The notes beneath the pieces are model-generated. The model did not search any database. It had not been told where the DNA came from and was given only the letters and a program-made list of their open reading frames with translations. A DNA stretch of 38,521 nt. Source: an uncultured Woeseia sp. Its GTDB lineage: Bacteria > Pseudomonadota > Gammaproteobacteria > Steroidobacterales > Woeseiaceae. The stretch's first letter is position 1; every line of letters starts with the position of its first letter. The position numbers and the translations under genes were made by a program. Location of the stretch: positions 1-38,521 of the forward strand of contig CALALV010000181.1 in NCBI GenBank assembly GCA_937925605.1. Reading direction: 5' to 3'. This document shows positions 1 to 6,978 of this stretch, in pieces.

Positions 1-132
1 CGTCGCCGGCGGCGCAACGACCGGCGACGTCGGCCCTGGCGCGAACCACCACCATGCGGCGGCGGCCAGCAAGACGGCGGCGACGATCGCGACGGTCGCG
101 ACGAGGGTCTGGCTGTTTTCGCGCTCGCTCAT
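1..132 (-). CDS. Partial membrane-anchored protein, N-terminal 44 residues only
   Basis: An open frame runs off the left edge from an ATG at 130-132 on the minus strand. The visible N-terminus starts MSERENSQ, continues into a hydrophobic stretch (LVATVAIVAAVLLAAAA) that looks like a single membrane anchor or uncleaved signal, and then becomes proline-rich. A purine-rich GGACAGGAT lies just before the ATG and could serve as ribosome binding site. It is divergent from the DUF547 gene. The layout of a short basic N-terminus, one helix and a Pro/Ala linker is common in small inner-membrane-anchored envelope proteins. The domain that would identify it lies outside the window, so no function is given. 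Confidence 0.5.
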   Translation of the reverse strand, partial: MSERENSQTLVATVAIVAAVLLAAAAWWWFAPGPTSPVVAPPAT

Positions 133-276
133 GATCCTGTCCGGCAGCCGGGTTCCCTGCATGTTAACGCCTGCGGCGCCGCTGTGAACGGCGCGCAGCC
201 GCACGGGCGGTAATTTTTTCGCCGAGCGCACGGTCAGCTGACACATGCCCACGCGCCAGTGCCCGTTCTCTCGCCG

Positions 277-1146
277 ATGACACAGGCAGTCCTCGCCATC
301 GCTGCGGTGCTGCTGCTCGCAGTCGCCGGCCTGTACCTCGTCAACCGGCCGGTCACGATCCGGATCGATGCACCGGCGCCCGCCGACCTGCCTGCCGACG
401 GTTTCCCGCACGCGGATTTCGAGGCGCTGCTCGCGCGCTATGTCGATGGGGAAGGACGCGTCGATTACGGGCGCTGGCACGCCACGCCTGCCGATCGCCA
501 GCGCCTCGCAAGCTACCTCGCCGCCGCGGCGCTGGTCAGTCCCGACAACGCGCCGGCGCGCTTCCCGACCGCCGGCGACGAACTGGCCTACTGGATGAAC
601 GTCTACAACGCGGCCGTAATCCACGGCGTGCTCGCGAACTGGCCGCTCGACAGCGTCACCGACGTGCGCGCGCCGCTGGAGATCGTGCGCGGGCTGGGGT
701 TCTTCTGGCGGCAGCGCTACCTGTTCGGCGGCGAGGCCCTGTCCCTGCTCGACGTCGAAAACGACCGCATTCGCAAGCGCCACCGGGACGCACGCATCCA
801 TTTCGTACTGAACTGCGGCAGCGAAAGCTGCCCGGTATTGCGTCCCGAGCTACCCGACGGCGCGGCGCTCGAGCCGTACCTGGCCCGCGCGGCGCAGGAC
901 TTCGTCACGGACCCGCGTAACGTGGAAATCGATCACGACGCGCGCGCCGTGCGCCTGTCGGCCATCTTCAAGTGGTACCGCAAGGATTTCCTGCGCGACC
1001 TGAGGCTCGCAGGCCGGCCGGCCGACCACGACCTTGTCGATTACCTGCGCATGGTGGCGCCGGAGTCGCTGCGCGCGGAGCTCGCGGCGGCCGGGGACTA
1101 CGCGATCGAATTTCGCGACTACGACTGGTCCGTCAACGGCCGCTGA
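277..1146 (+). CDS. DUF547 family protein, membrane-anchored
   Basis: Protein of about 289 residues with an N-terminal hydrophobic segment (TQAVLAIAAVLLLAVAGLYLV) that acts as anchor or signal. It then carries the hallmarks of DUF547: a YWMNVYNAAVIHGVL block near residue 100 and a cysteine-containing HFVLNCGSESCPVL block near residue 180. The second block resembles the Cys region that makes some authors compare the family with papain-like folds. The biochemical role of DUF547 is not established. The start is uncertain: GTG at 259 would add six residues, ATG at 277 is preferred, and neither has a convincing Shine-Dalgarno. It ends three bases before the convergent stop of the GGDEF-EAL gene. 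The family call is firm, the function is unknown. Confidence 0.8.
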   Translation: MTQAVLAIAAVLLLAVAGLYLVNRPVTIRIDAPAPADLPADGFPHADFEALLARYVDGEGRVDYGRWHATPADRQRLASYLAAAALVSPDNAPARFPTAGDELAYWMNVYNAAVIHGVLANWPLDSVTDVRAPLEIVRGLGFFWRQRYLFGGEALSLLDVENDRIRKRHRDARIHFVLNCGSESCPVLRPELPDGAALEPYLARAAQDFVTDPRNVEIDHDARAVRLSAIFKWYRKDFLRDLRLAGRPADHDLVDYLRMVAPESLRAELAAAGDYAIEFRDYDWSVNGR

Positions 1147-1149
1147 CGC

Positions 1150-3345
1150 TCAGCTGGCCGCCCGCCGCTTGCCGCGGCGGCTGGACAGCGGCATCGGCAC
1201 GGGCCTCGTGGACGGCGCGGCCAGCGGCTTGCCGACGTAGTTGCCCTGCGCGTACTGGATTCCCAGTTCGCCGAGCAGCGAGAAAATTTTTGCGCTGTGT
1301 ACGTACTCGGCGACCACCTTCATCCCTGCTTCTCTGCCGATCTCGCCGATCAGCCGCACCATCTTCTGATCGACCGGGTTTTTCGGCAGGTTGCGGATGA
1401 ACGAGCCGTCTATCTTGATGTAGTCCACCGACAGCTGTTGCAGGTGGCCGAGCGAACTGTAGCCCTTGCCGAAGTCGTCGAGCGCGGCCTCGCAGCCGAG
1501 CGCGCGCAGCGCGGTCACCTGTTTCTCGACATGCTCGAGATGGCGGACGGCGAGGTTCTCGGTGATCTCGAAGACCAGGCAGTCGGCCGGGACGCCGTGC
1601 TCGCCCAGGAGCGACTGCACGTAGCGCGCCAGGTTCTCGGTCTCGAAAGCGTTCGCCGACAGGTTCAGCGCCAGCTTCAGGTCCTCGTGCTCCTCGCGCA
1701 GTGCGGGGAGCGCGGCGACGACCCGGCGGATCAGCCACGCGTCGATCTCCGCCATCAGGCCGAAGCGCACGGCCGCCGGCAGGAACAGGTCGGGACCGAT
1801 CAGCTGGCCGTTTTCGGTGCGCATGCGCAGCAGCACCTCGTGGTGGGAAATTCGACCGCTCGCGACCTCGGCGATCGGCTGGAAGCGCAGCAGGAAGCCG
1901 TCCGAATCTATGGCTTCGCGCAGGCGGCGCATCCAGCCGACGTCGGCTGCCATCTGCTCGGCCTCGCGCTTCGAGACCTTGTAAAACTCGAGGCGGTTGC
2001 GGCCGCGCGATTTCGCCTCGCGGCACGCGATGTCCGCGCGCGCGATCAGGTCGTCGTGGCCGCCGGTGCCGCCGCGAATCATCGTCGCGCCGATGCTGCA
2101 ATGGACGTGGAACGCGTTGTTTTCCTCGATGTGCACGAGCTGGCGCATCTCCTCGAGGATGCGGCGAGCCAGCTCGGTCGCGCCGCGCTTGTTCACGCCG
2201 CGCACGAGCACTGCGAACTCGTCGCCGCCGAAGCGCGCGACGACGCCCTGCTCGCCGACCGAGCGGCGCAGCTGCTCGGCCACTTTAGTGATCAGGCGGT
2301 CGCCGGCCGGGTGTCCGCAGGTATCGTTGACGTACTTGAACTGGTCGAGATCGATGAACAGTAGCGCGCCGCGGTTGCGCGAACGCGACGCATCGGCAAT
2401 CGCCTGTTCGAGTTCCTCGACGAAACGGCGCCGGTTGAACAGGCCGGTGAGCGGGTCGTGGTTGGCGAGCTGAAGGAGCTTGGCGTCGCGCTCTCCGAGT
2501 TCCTTCGCGGTGGTCTCGAGCGCCTCGACGATCTCCGAGATTTCCCGGTGGGCCGCCGGCTTGAAGCGTACCGCCAGGTTGCCCTTGGCGAGTTCCGCGA
2601 TCGGGTGCTGCAGGTCCGAGATCGCGCGCAGCGCGCGACGCAGCGACAGGCGGCCGACGAAGCCCGAGAACACCAGCAGCAGCAACAGCGCCACGGTCGC
2701 GAGCTTGATGTTGCCGAGCAGGTTGTCGTGGAACTCCGTAAAGTCGAGTTCCAGGCCGACGAAACCGACCAGCTCCATCGCGGTATCCGCCTCCTCGGCC
2801 AGCGGGTCGAAATCGAAAAGTCCGTCGCTCGCGATCGACTCCGTCCAGATCGGCGCGTAGATGCCGAAGGCCCGGACGTCGACGATCGTGCTTTCTATGA
2901 GGTACGGCGTTTCCGCCCCGACCAGGGCCGAGACCCGCTCGAGCTGGCGCGGCGACAGCGAATAATCGGCCGCCGCCGGAGTGTCCGCGGCGTGCGCGAG
3001 CGATGCGATCGCGGAGCCGTCCAGGCGGTAATAGGTGACCCGCTCGATTTCGGGATAGCGGCCGATGTACTGCTCGAGGCGCCGCTCGACACCCTCGTCG
3101 GACGGCAGGTACAGCGGCGCGCCGAGCTCGTTCAATTCCTCGGTCCACTGCAGGGCCCAGCGGCTGTAGTTCTTCTGTAGCACCCACTGGCCGCCCCAGT
3201 AGAGGCCGGCGATCGCCAGCGCGCCGATGACCGCCGTTATCAGGATCTGCAGCGAGAGGATCTCGTTGATCAGGACCCGCTTGCCGCTCGCAGCAGCGAG
3301 CCTGCCCTCGCGCCGCGGCCAGAGCGCGGACAGCCAGGCCTTCAT
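1150..3345 (-). CDS. Membrane GGDEF-EAL protein (c-di-GMP synthesis and/or breakdown)
   Basis: A 731-residue inner-membrane signalling protein. It has a first transmembrane helix at about residues 30-50, a periplasmic sensor region of about 165 residues, a second helix at about 212-230, a HAMP-like linker to about 280, a GGDEF domain at about 290-455 and an EAL domain at about 470-715. The diguanylate cyclase motif is an intact GGDEF (373-377). The position of an inhibitory RxxD site before it is not conserved. The EAL signature reads EVLLR, and downstream it keeps LNLSAN, FEITEN, DDFGKGYSS, KIDGSF and a VAE motif, so the phosphodiesterase may be active. The ATG overlaps the stop of the upstream lipoprotein gene (ATGA), indicating translational coupling. 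The periplasmic region is probably controlled by that lipoprotein. Net enzymatic direction cannot be read from sequence. Confidence 0.93.
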   Translation of the reverse strand: MKAWLSALWPRREGRLAAASGKRVLINEILSLQILITAVIGALAIAGLYWGGQWVLQKNYSRWALQWTEELNELGAPLYLPSDEGVERRLEQYIGRYPEIERVTYYRLDGSAIASLAHAADTPAAADYSLSPRQLERVSALVGAETPYLIESTIVDVRAFGIYAPIWTESIASDGLFDFDPLAEEADTAMELVGFVGLELDFTEFHDNLLGNIKLATVALLLLLVFSGFVGRLSLRRALRAISDLQHPIAELAKGNLAVRFKPAAHREISEIVEALETTAKELGERDAKLLQLANHDPLTGLFNRRRFVEELEQAIADASRSRNRGALLFIDLDQFKYVNDTCGHPAGDRLITKVAEQLRRSVGEQGVVARFGGDEFAVLVRGVNKRGATELARRILEEMRQLVHIEENNAFHVHCSIGATMIRGGTGGHDDLIARADIACREAKSRGRNRLEFYKVSKREAEQMAADVGWMRRLREAIDSDGFLLRFQPIAEVASGRISHHEVLLRMRTENGQLIGPDLFLPAAVRFGLMAEIDAWLIRRVVAALPALREEHEDLKLALNLSANAFETENLARYVQSLLGEHGVPADCLVFEITENLAVRHLEHVEKQVTALRALGCEAALDDFGKGYSSLGHLQQLSVDYIKIDGSFIRNLPKNPVDQKMVRLIGEIGREAGMKVVAEYVHSAKIFSLLGELGIQYAQGNYVGKPLAAPSTRPVPMPLSSRRGKRRAAS

Positions 3346-4361
3346 CGCTCCGCACCAGGGACGCTGCGCTCGGCCAGCTGCAGGCGCCGGCGCAGGCTCT
3401 CGTGCAGGCTCGTGCGGGTCTCGGTCAGCGGCGTGAGCGGCGGCACGGCGGCAAATTCGCCCGCGGCGAGGCTCGCGAGTATGTCGACCACGGTGTCGGC
3501 CACGTCGCCGGCATCGCTGGTGGCGGCGAGCGTCGCGCCGAGCTCCAGCAGCGACTCGTTGAAAGCCGCGACCTGCACGCCGTGCCGGTTTGCGTAGGCG
3601 AGCATCTCGCGCAGCACGGCGCCGCTCAGGATGCGGTTGTCCGGGAACAGCCAGTAGCCGTCGATCTCGGGCGCCATGCGGGTGAACAGGTACAGCGTCT
3701 CGCGATCCGAACTCGCGACCCGCGAGTGGAAGGCAAGCCCCTCTGCCGCGGCGGCCTGCCCGGCCTCTTCCAGCAGGGCTTCGTGACCCTCCCCGACGAT
3801 CGCGCCCACGCTGCGCATCGCGGGCGCCACCTCGCGCCAGTGCGCGAGCTGTTCCGCGAGCGGCGGCAGCACGGCAACGCCGCGCATGTGAGTCTGCTCC
3901 AGGTCGTTCTCGCGCACGTTGAAGACCTGGGCGAACACGACCGGGATATCGCTCGCGTCGCGCGCGTGCACCGCGGCCTTGAGCCCGATGGCGACCACGG
4001 CGGCGGCACCCGAGGCACGGATGGCGTCGAACGCGTCGCGCACGGAGAGACTGCGGTCGGCGAGGTCGTAGGTCTCGGTCGCCGGCAGGCGCTTCGCCAG
4101 CTCTAGCGCGACGCTCTCGTAGGCCGGGGCGCGACTGCTCAGCACGATCGCGACCAGCGGCGGCGGGGGCGGCGGCTCCTCCACCACGACCGGCGGCGGG
4201 GGCGGCGGCTCCTCGATCACGACCGGCGGCGGGGGCGGCGCCGCGGGCTCGGGCTCTGCGACCGGTTCGGGCCCGGGTGCGGGCTGCGGCGGCGCCTCGA
4301 ACACGGCGCAGCCGGCCAGCGACAGGCCGAGCAGAGCGATCGACAGGTAATTTCGTAACAC
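3342..4361 (-). CDS. Proline-rich lipoprotein with ABC substrate-binding-like domain
   Basis: A 339-residue lipoprotein with a signal peptide (LRNYLSIALLGLSLAGC) ending in a clear lipobox. A flexible tether follows, made of repeated PPPPPP-VV-EE units, then a periplasmic binding-protein fold of about 270 residues (from IVLSSRAPAYESVALELAKRL) that resembles the ABC_sub_bind family (PF04392). No permease or ATPase genes are nearby. The gene instead overlaps the start of the GGDEF-EAL gene by ATGA, so I infer it is a ligand-sensing partner of that enzyme rather than a transport component. The start is GTG at 4359-4361 with GGGGA six bases upstream; a TTG two codons earlier is the alternative. 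The tether length suggests it can span part of the periplasm. Ligand unknown. Confidence 0.8.
   Translation of the reverse strand: MLRNYLSIALLGLSLAGCAVFEAPPQPAPGPEPVAEPEPAAPPPPPVVIEEPPPPPPVVVEEPPPPPPLVAIVLSSRAPAYESVALELAKRLPATETYDLADRSLSVRDAFDAIRASGAAAVVAIGLKAAVHARDASDIPVVFAQVFNVRENDLEQTHMRGVAVLPPLAEQLAHWREVAPAMRSVGAIVGEGHEALLEEAGQAAAAEGLAFHSRVASSDRETLYLFTRMAPEIDGYWLFPDNRILSGAVLREMLAYANRHGVQVAAFNESLLELGATLAATSDAGDVADTVVDILASLAAGEFAAVPPLTPLTETRTSLHESLRRRLQLAERSVPGAER
4153..4245 (-). repeat. 33-bp tandem repeat coding the proline-rich tether
   Basis: Two full copies and most of a third of a 33-base unit lie in tandem (units begin at 4153, 4186 and 4219 on the plus strand). Each unit encodes 11 residues of the type PPPPPP-VV-EE. 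The copies are nearly identical at the DNA level, so copy number may vary by slippage and change tether length without breaking the frame. Confidence 0.85.
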
Positions 4362-4617
4362 CGGCAATCCCCGTGGCAAGCCGGAACGGTCCCGGCGGGC
4401 GCGGCCGTTCCTGCACCGGCGAATCAGAATAGCCGCGCAGACCAGTGGCACTAGGACGCAGGTCTCAGTTGCCCGAAGGTCCGCAGCAAATGCGGAAAGC
4501 CTGCCGCATATGGTAAATCCCGCTGTCACACCGGCCGCTTATGTCAAGCGAAAAGACCGGGCGGCGCGCGGTGCGCGCCCTGTTGCGCGCGCCGGGGTGC
4601 TGCGCGGGCCGCGGTCG

Positions 4618-4646
4618 TTGACAGGCCGAGCGCCGCTGTGAAAGCC
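4618..4646 (+). promoter_or_regulatory. Candidate sigma-70 promoter for the riboswitch transcript
   Basis: A perfect -35 box TTGACA lies at 4618-4623. With 17-base spacing the -10 position (4641-4646) reads AAAGCC, a poor match, so activity may need an activator. The predicted transcription start falls at about 4652, right where the c-di-GMP aptamer begins, which supports the placement. Confidence 0.35.
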
Positions 4647-4650
4647 TCGA

Positions 4651-4734
4651 TGCCGGATGACAAGGGCACAGCAGCCGAAAGGCTGCCTCGCAAAGCCACC
4701 GGTCTACGGTTTCGACTACGACAGCGGGGTTACC
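4651..4734 (+). promoter_or_regulatory. c-di-GMP-I (GEMM-I) riboswitch aptamer
   Basis: The RNA shows the conserved parts of the GEMM-I class in order. An AAGGGCA entry segment (from 4662) comes first, then a perfect six-pair hairpin GCAGCC-GAAA-GGCTGC (4671-4686) closed by the GAAA tetraloop that docks into the second arm. Next come the linker CGCAAAGCC (4689-4697), the second arm starting CCGGTCTA and returning as GACTACGACAGC, and the terminal GCGGGGTTACC (4724-4734). By comparison with the Vibrio Vc2 aptamer, the ligand-contacting G in the first strand and C before GGGG appear kept, pointing to c-di-GMP rather than cAMP-GMP. The start codon of the next gene lies three bases after the aptamer, and GGGG (4726-4729) is well placed as its Shine-Dalgarno, so I infer translational control, probably off when ligand is bound. 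Confidence 0.9.
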
Positions 4735-4737
4735 ACC

Positions 4738-6162
4738 ATGCAGTTTCTTCTCGGCATCACACCGTGGCCGGTCGTGTCAGCGTTGCTCTGGCTCGTGCTG
4801 GCCGTCACGGCCCTGTACTTCGCCCGCAGCACGGCGCACTCGGCGATCGCCGCGGCGGCGCGTACGCTGCACCGCAGTTTCCGCCTGGCCTCTGCCGCCG
4901 TCGCGCGCGGCGAGACGCACCTGCGCGCCCGTAACCGCGAGGTCCTGCTTGCCGCCGGGCGCGAGGCCAAGGAACGCGTGGTCGAACGCGAGTTCGACCG
5001 CGTAGCCGACAGCGTGCGCAAGGACCTCGGGCAGTACGCGGCGCTGCACCGCGCCCTGTCGGAGAGTATCGAGCGCATCGAGACCGATCACCGCGAGGCC
5101 GTCGAGGTGCCGCCGGATCCGCCCGGCTGGGTCAGCGCGGTCGAGGCCGTGGCGAAAATCGACACCCGCGAGGGCCGTGTCGGCGTCGGCAACGTGCTGG
5201 CGGACATTCACAAGTCGCTGGTCAAGGCGCACGGCGAGGCGATGAACCTGTATCGCCGCGCCAGCCGCGAACGTCACCGGCTGCTGCACGCGATGCGCCC
5301 CGAATGGCGCGGCGTCCAGCAGCGGCTCGAGCAGGTCGGCAAGAGCGTCAGCAGCCTGCTCGAACGCTCGACGGCCATCGACCGCCACATGCAGGAGTAC
5401 GAGGACATCGTGCACGGTCGTGACCGGGCCGTCGCGATCCTGTCTTCCTCCTCGCTCGTGTACTTCTTCGTCTCGGCGCTGGTACTCGCCGTCGCGATCG
5501 GCGGCGCGACGATCAACTTCTCGCTGATCGCGCGGCCGATGGCAGAGATGGTCGGCGGCACGAACCTGATTGGCGGTTTCCGGACCGCAGACATCGCGGC
5601 CCTGGTCATCATCATGGTCGAGATCTCGATGGGCCTGTTCCTGATGGAAAGCCTGCGCATCACCCGCCTGTTCCCGGTAATAGGCGCCCTGCCAGACAAG
5701 ACCCGCGTGCGCATGATCTGGATCACGTTCACGATCCTGTTCCTGCTCGCCAGCGTCGAGGCGGGTCTCGCATACATGCGCGAAGTGTTGCTGCAGGACG
5801 AGCTCGCGACCAGCGCGCTGCTGCGCGGAGACGGGGATGCGACGCTTCCCGGCGAGTTCCTGTGGATCACGACGGCAGCGCAGATGGGCATGGGCTTCAT
5901 CCTGCCGTTCGCGCTGACCTTCGTCGCGATTCCGCTCGAGACCTTCGTGCACTCTTTGCGCACGGTGCTAGGGCTTGCCGCGATCGGCCTGCTGCGCTTC
6001 GTCGCGCTGACCCTGCGGGTGATCGGCAACGCCTGCCGCTATCTCGGCGCATTGCTGCGGAGCATCTACGACCTGCCGCTGTTCATCCCGCTGTGGCTCG
6101 AGCAGCGAGCCGTGCCGGACGATGGCCTCGCCCGGCCGAAGCGGCAGGAGGTGACGTCGTGA
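4738..6162 (+). CDS. Six-helix membrane protein with large coiled-coil domain, riboswitch-controlled
   Basis: A 474-residue protein that I do not recognise. One transmembrane helix at about residues 11-29 is followed by some 200 residues of charged, heptad-rich helix (about 40-235) that should form coiled coils. Five further hydrophobic helices follow at about 236-260, 282-304, 325-347, 374-399 and 408-430, then a short polar tail. Helices three and four carry buried acidic residues (E295 in IIMVEISMGLF, E341 in LLASVEAGLAY), as seen in ion-coupled or channel-like proteins. ATG 4738 is chosen because it follows the riboswitch at ideal spacing from GGGG; an upstream in-frame ATG at 4657 would translate the aptamer itself. 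The stop overlaps the start of the vWA lipoprotein gene (GTGA), so the two products probably act together in the envelope. Confidence 0.85.
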   Translation: MQFLLGITPWPVVSALLWLVLAVTALYFARSTAHSAIAAAARTLHRSFRLASAAVARGETHLRARNREVLLAAGREAKERVVEREFDRVADSVRKDLGQYAALHRALSESIERIETDHREAVEVPPDPPGWVSAVEAVAKIDTREGRVGVGNVLADIHKSLVKAHGEAMNLYRRASRERHRLLHAMRPEWRGVQQRLEQVGKSVSSLLERSTAIDRHMQEYEDIVHGRDRAVAILSSSSLVYFFVSALVLAVAIGGATINFSLIARPMAEMVGGTNLIGGFRTADIAALVIIMVEISMGLFLMESLRITRLFPVIGALPDKTRVRMIWITFTILFLLASVEAGLAYMREVLLQDELATSALLRGDGDATLPGEFLWITTAAQMGMGFILPFALTFVAIPLETFVHSLRTVLGLAAIGLLRFVALTLRVIGNACRYLGALLRSIYDLPLFIPLWLEQRAVPDDGLARPKRQEVTS

Positions 6163-6809
6163 GCGCGCGCGGCAGTTTGCCGGGCGCGGTGCTGCTTGCG
6201 CTGTTGCTGGCCGTCGGCTGCACCCCTCAGGCACCGGTCAACCACGGCGTTTACATGCTGCTGGATACCTCTGGAACCTACCGCCAGGAACTCGACAAGG
6301 CGCAGCAGATCATTCGCTACACGCTGTCGCGTCTCGACGCCGCGGATTCGTTCGCGGTCGCGCGCATCGACACCGGCAGTTTCAGCGAGAAGGACATCGT
6401 GGCGAAAACGACGCTGGACGATCGTCCCAGCACCATGAACCGGCAGAAGCGCCAGTTCGCCGAGACGGTCGGGCGTTTCGTCGAGGCAACGCAGTCCTCG
6501 CCGTACACGGACATCAGCGGCGGACTGCTGCAGGCAGTCGAGTTCCTCAACGAGAAGGACACGGGGCGCAAGACCGTGCTGATCTTCTCGGACCTCAAGG
6601 AGGACCTCGAGGATGGCTACGTCCGCGACGTGCCTTTCGAGCTCGCCGGCTTCGATGTCATCGCATTGAACGTAACAAAGCTGCGCAGCGACAACGTGGA
6701 CCCGAACGAGTACCTGGGGCGGCTCGGCGAATGGCGCCGGCGGGTCGAGGCGGCAGGCGGAAACTTTCGGGTAATCAACGACCTGGACGGGCTCGAGGGT
6801 ATGCTCTAG
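6159..6809 (+). CDS. von Willebrand factor A-domain lipoprotein
   Basis: A 216-residue protein starting at GTG 6159, four bases inside the preceding gene. Residues 1-21 form a lipoprotein signal (VLLALLLAVGC) with Cys21 as likely lipidation site. The rest is a single vWA-like domain. The metal-ion-dependent adhesion site appears as DTSGT (36-40), with a threonine in place of the last serine, a central TDISGGL segment and a later acidic IFSDLKED. Such domains bind partner proteins through a bound metal. The overlap with the coiled-coil membrane protein and shared riboswitch control make that protein the obvious partner. Function is not known and I know no characterised homologue of the pair. 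Confidence 0.82.
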   Translation: MSARGSLPGAVLLALLLAVGCTPQAPVNHGVYMLLDTSGTYRQELDKAQQIIRYTLSRLDAADSFAVARIDTGSFSEKDIVAKTTLDDRPSTMNRQKRQFAETVGRFVEATQSSPYTDISGGLLQAVEFLNEKDTGRKTVLIFSDLKEDLEDGYVRDVPFELAGFDVIALNVTKLRSDNVDPNEYLGRLGEWRRRVEAAGGNFRVINDLDGLEGML

Positions 6810-6816
6810 CGGGACC

Positions 6817-6836
6817 GGGCCGCGCTCCCGGCCCTT
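6817..6836 (+). terminator. Possible terminator after the vWA gene
   Basis: GGGCCG (6817-6822) pairs with CGGCCC (6829-6834) around a six-base loop, 7 bases past the stop codon. Only a weak TT follows, so this may be a weak or Rho-assisted terminator. Confidence 0.3.
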
Positions 6837-6875
6837 GAAATCCGGCGCTTCCGGCAGCAGATAATCGGCCGGATT

Positions 6876-6884
6876 TGCTACAAT
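6876..6884 (+). promoter_or_regulatory. Candidate extended -10 promoter for the class III aminotransferase
   Basis: TGCTACAAT at 6876-6884 matches an extended -10 element (TG-N-TATAAT with one mismatch). No good -35 is visible 17 bases upstream, as is usual for extended -10 promoters. Transcription would start near 6891 and give a leader of about 90 bases. Confidence 0.45.
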
Positions 6885-6900
6885 GTTCGGCCTGCCCGAC

Positions 6901-6939
6901 GGGGGCGGCGGCGCTTTCGACAAAAAGCGCACCGCCCCC
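6901..6939 (+). other. Strong stem-loop in the aminotransferase leader
   Basis: GGGGGCGG (6901-6908) pairs with CCGCCCCC (6932-6939). Inside it, GCGCTTT (6911-6917) pairs with AAAGCGC (6924-6930) around a six-base loop, separated from the outer stem by a small CG/A bulge. No T-run follows, so it is not a simple terminator. It lies between the predicted start of transcription and the ribosome binding site. Confidence 0.6.
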
Positions 6940-6978
6940 GCTTGCATCCCGGGGCAGGAAAGGATTTCAGGAGTGTAT

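Noticed and set aside
3346..4416. Upstream extension of the GGDEF-EAL reading frame to 4416
   Set aside because: This part is an arginine- and alanine-rich out-of-frame shadow of the lipoprotein gene. The real start is the ATG overlapping its stop.
4541..4547. TTGACA on the minus strand as -35 of the lipoprotein gene
   Set aside because: No -10-like sequence occurs at 16-18 bases from it.
4657..4737. In-frame ATG at 4657 extending the membrane protein by 27 residues
   Set aside because: The extra codons are the c-di-GMP aptamer itself, and the resulting peptide has no recognisable character. ATG 4738 has the better ribosome site.
6883..6978. Earlier ATG at 6883 for the class III aminotransferase
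   Set aside because: It would overlap the predicted -10 box and translate the leader hairpin. ATG 6979 has CAGGAG upstream.
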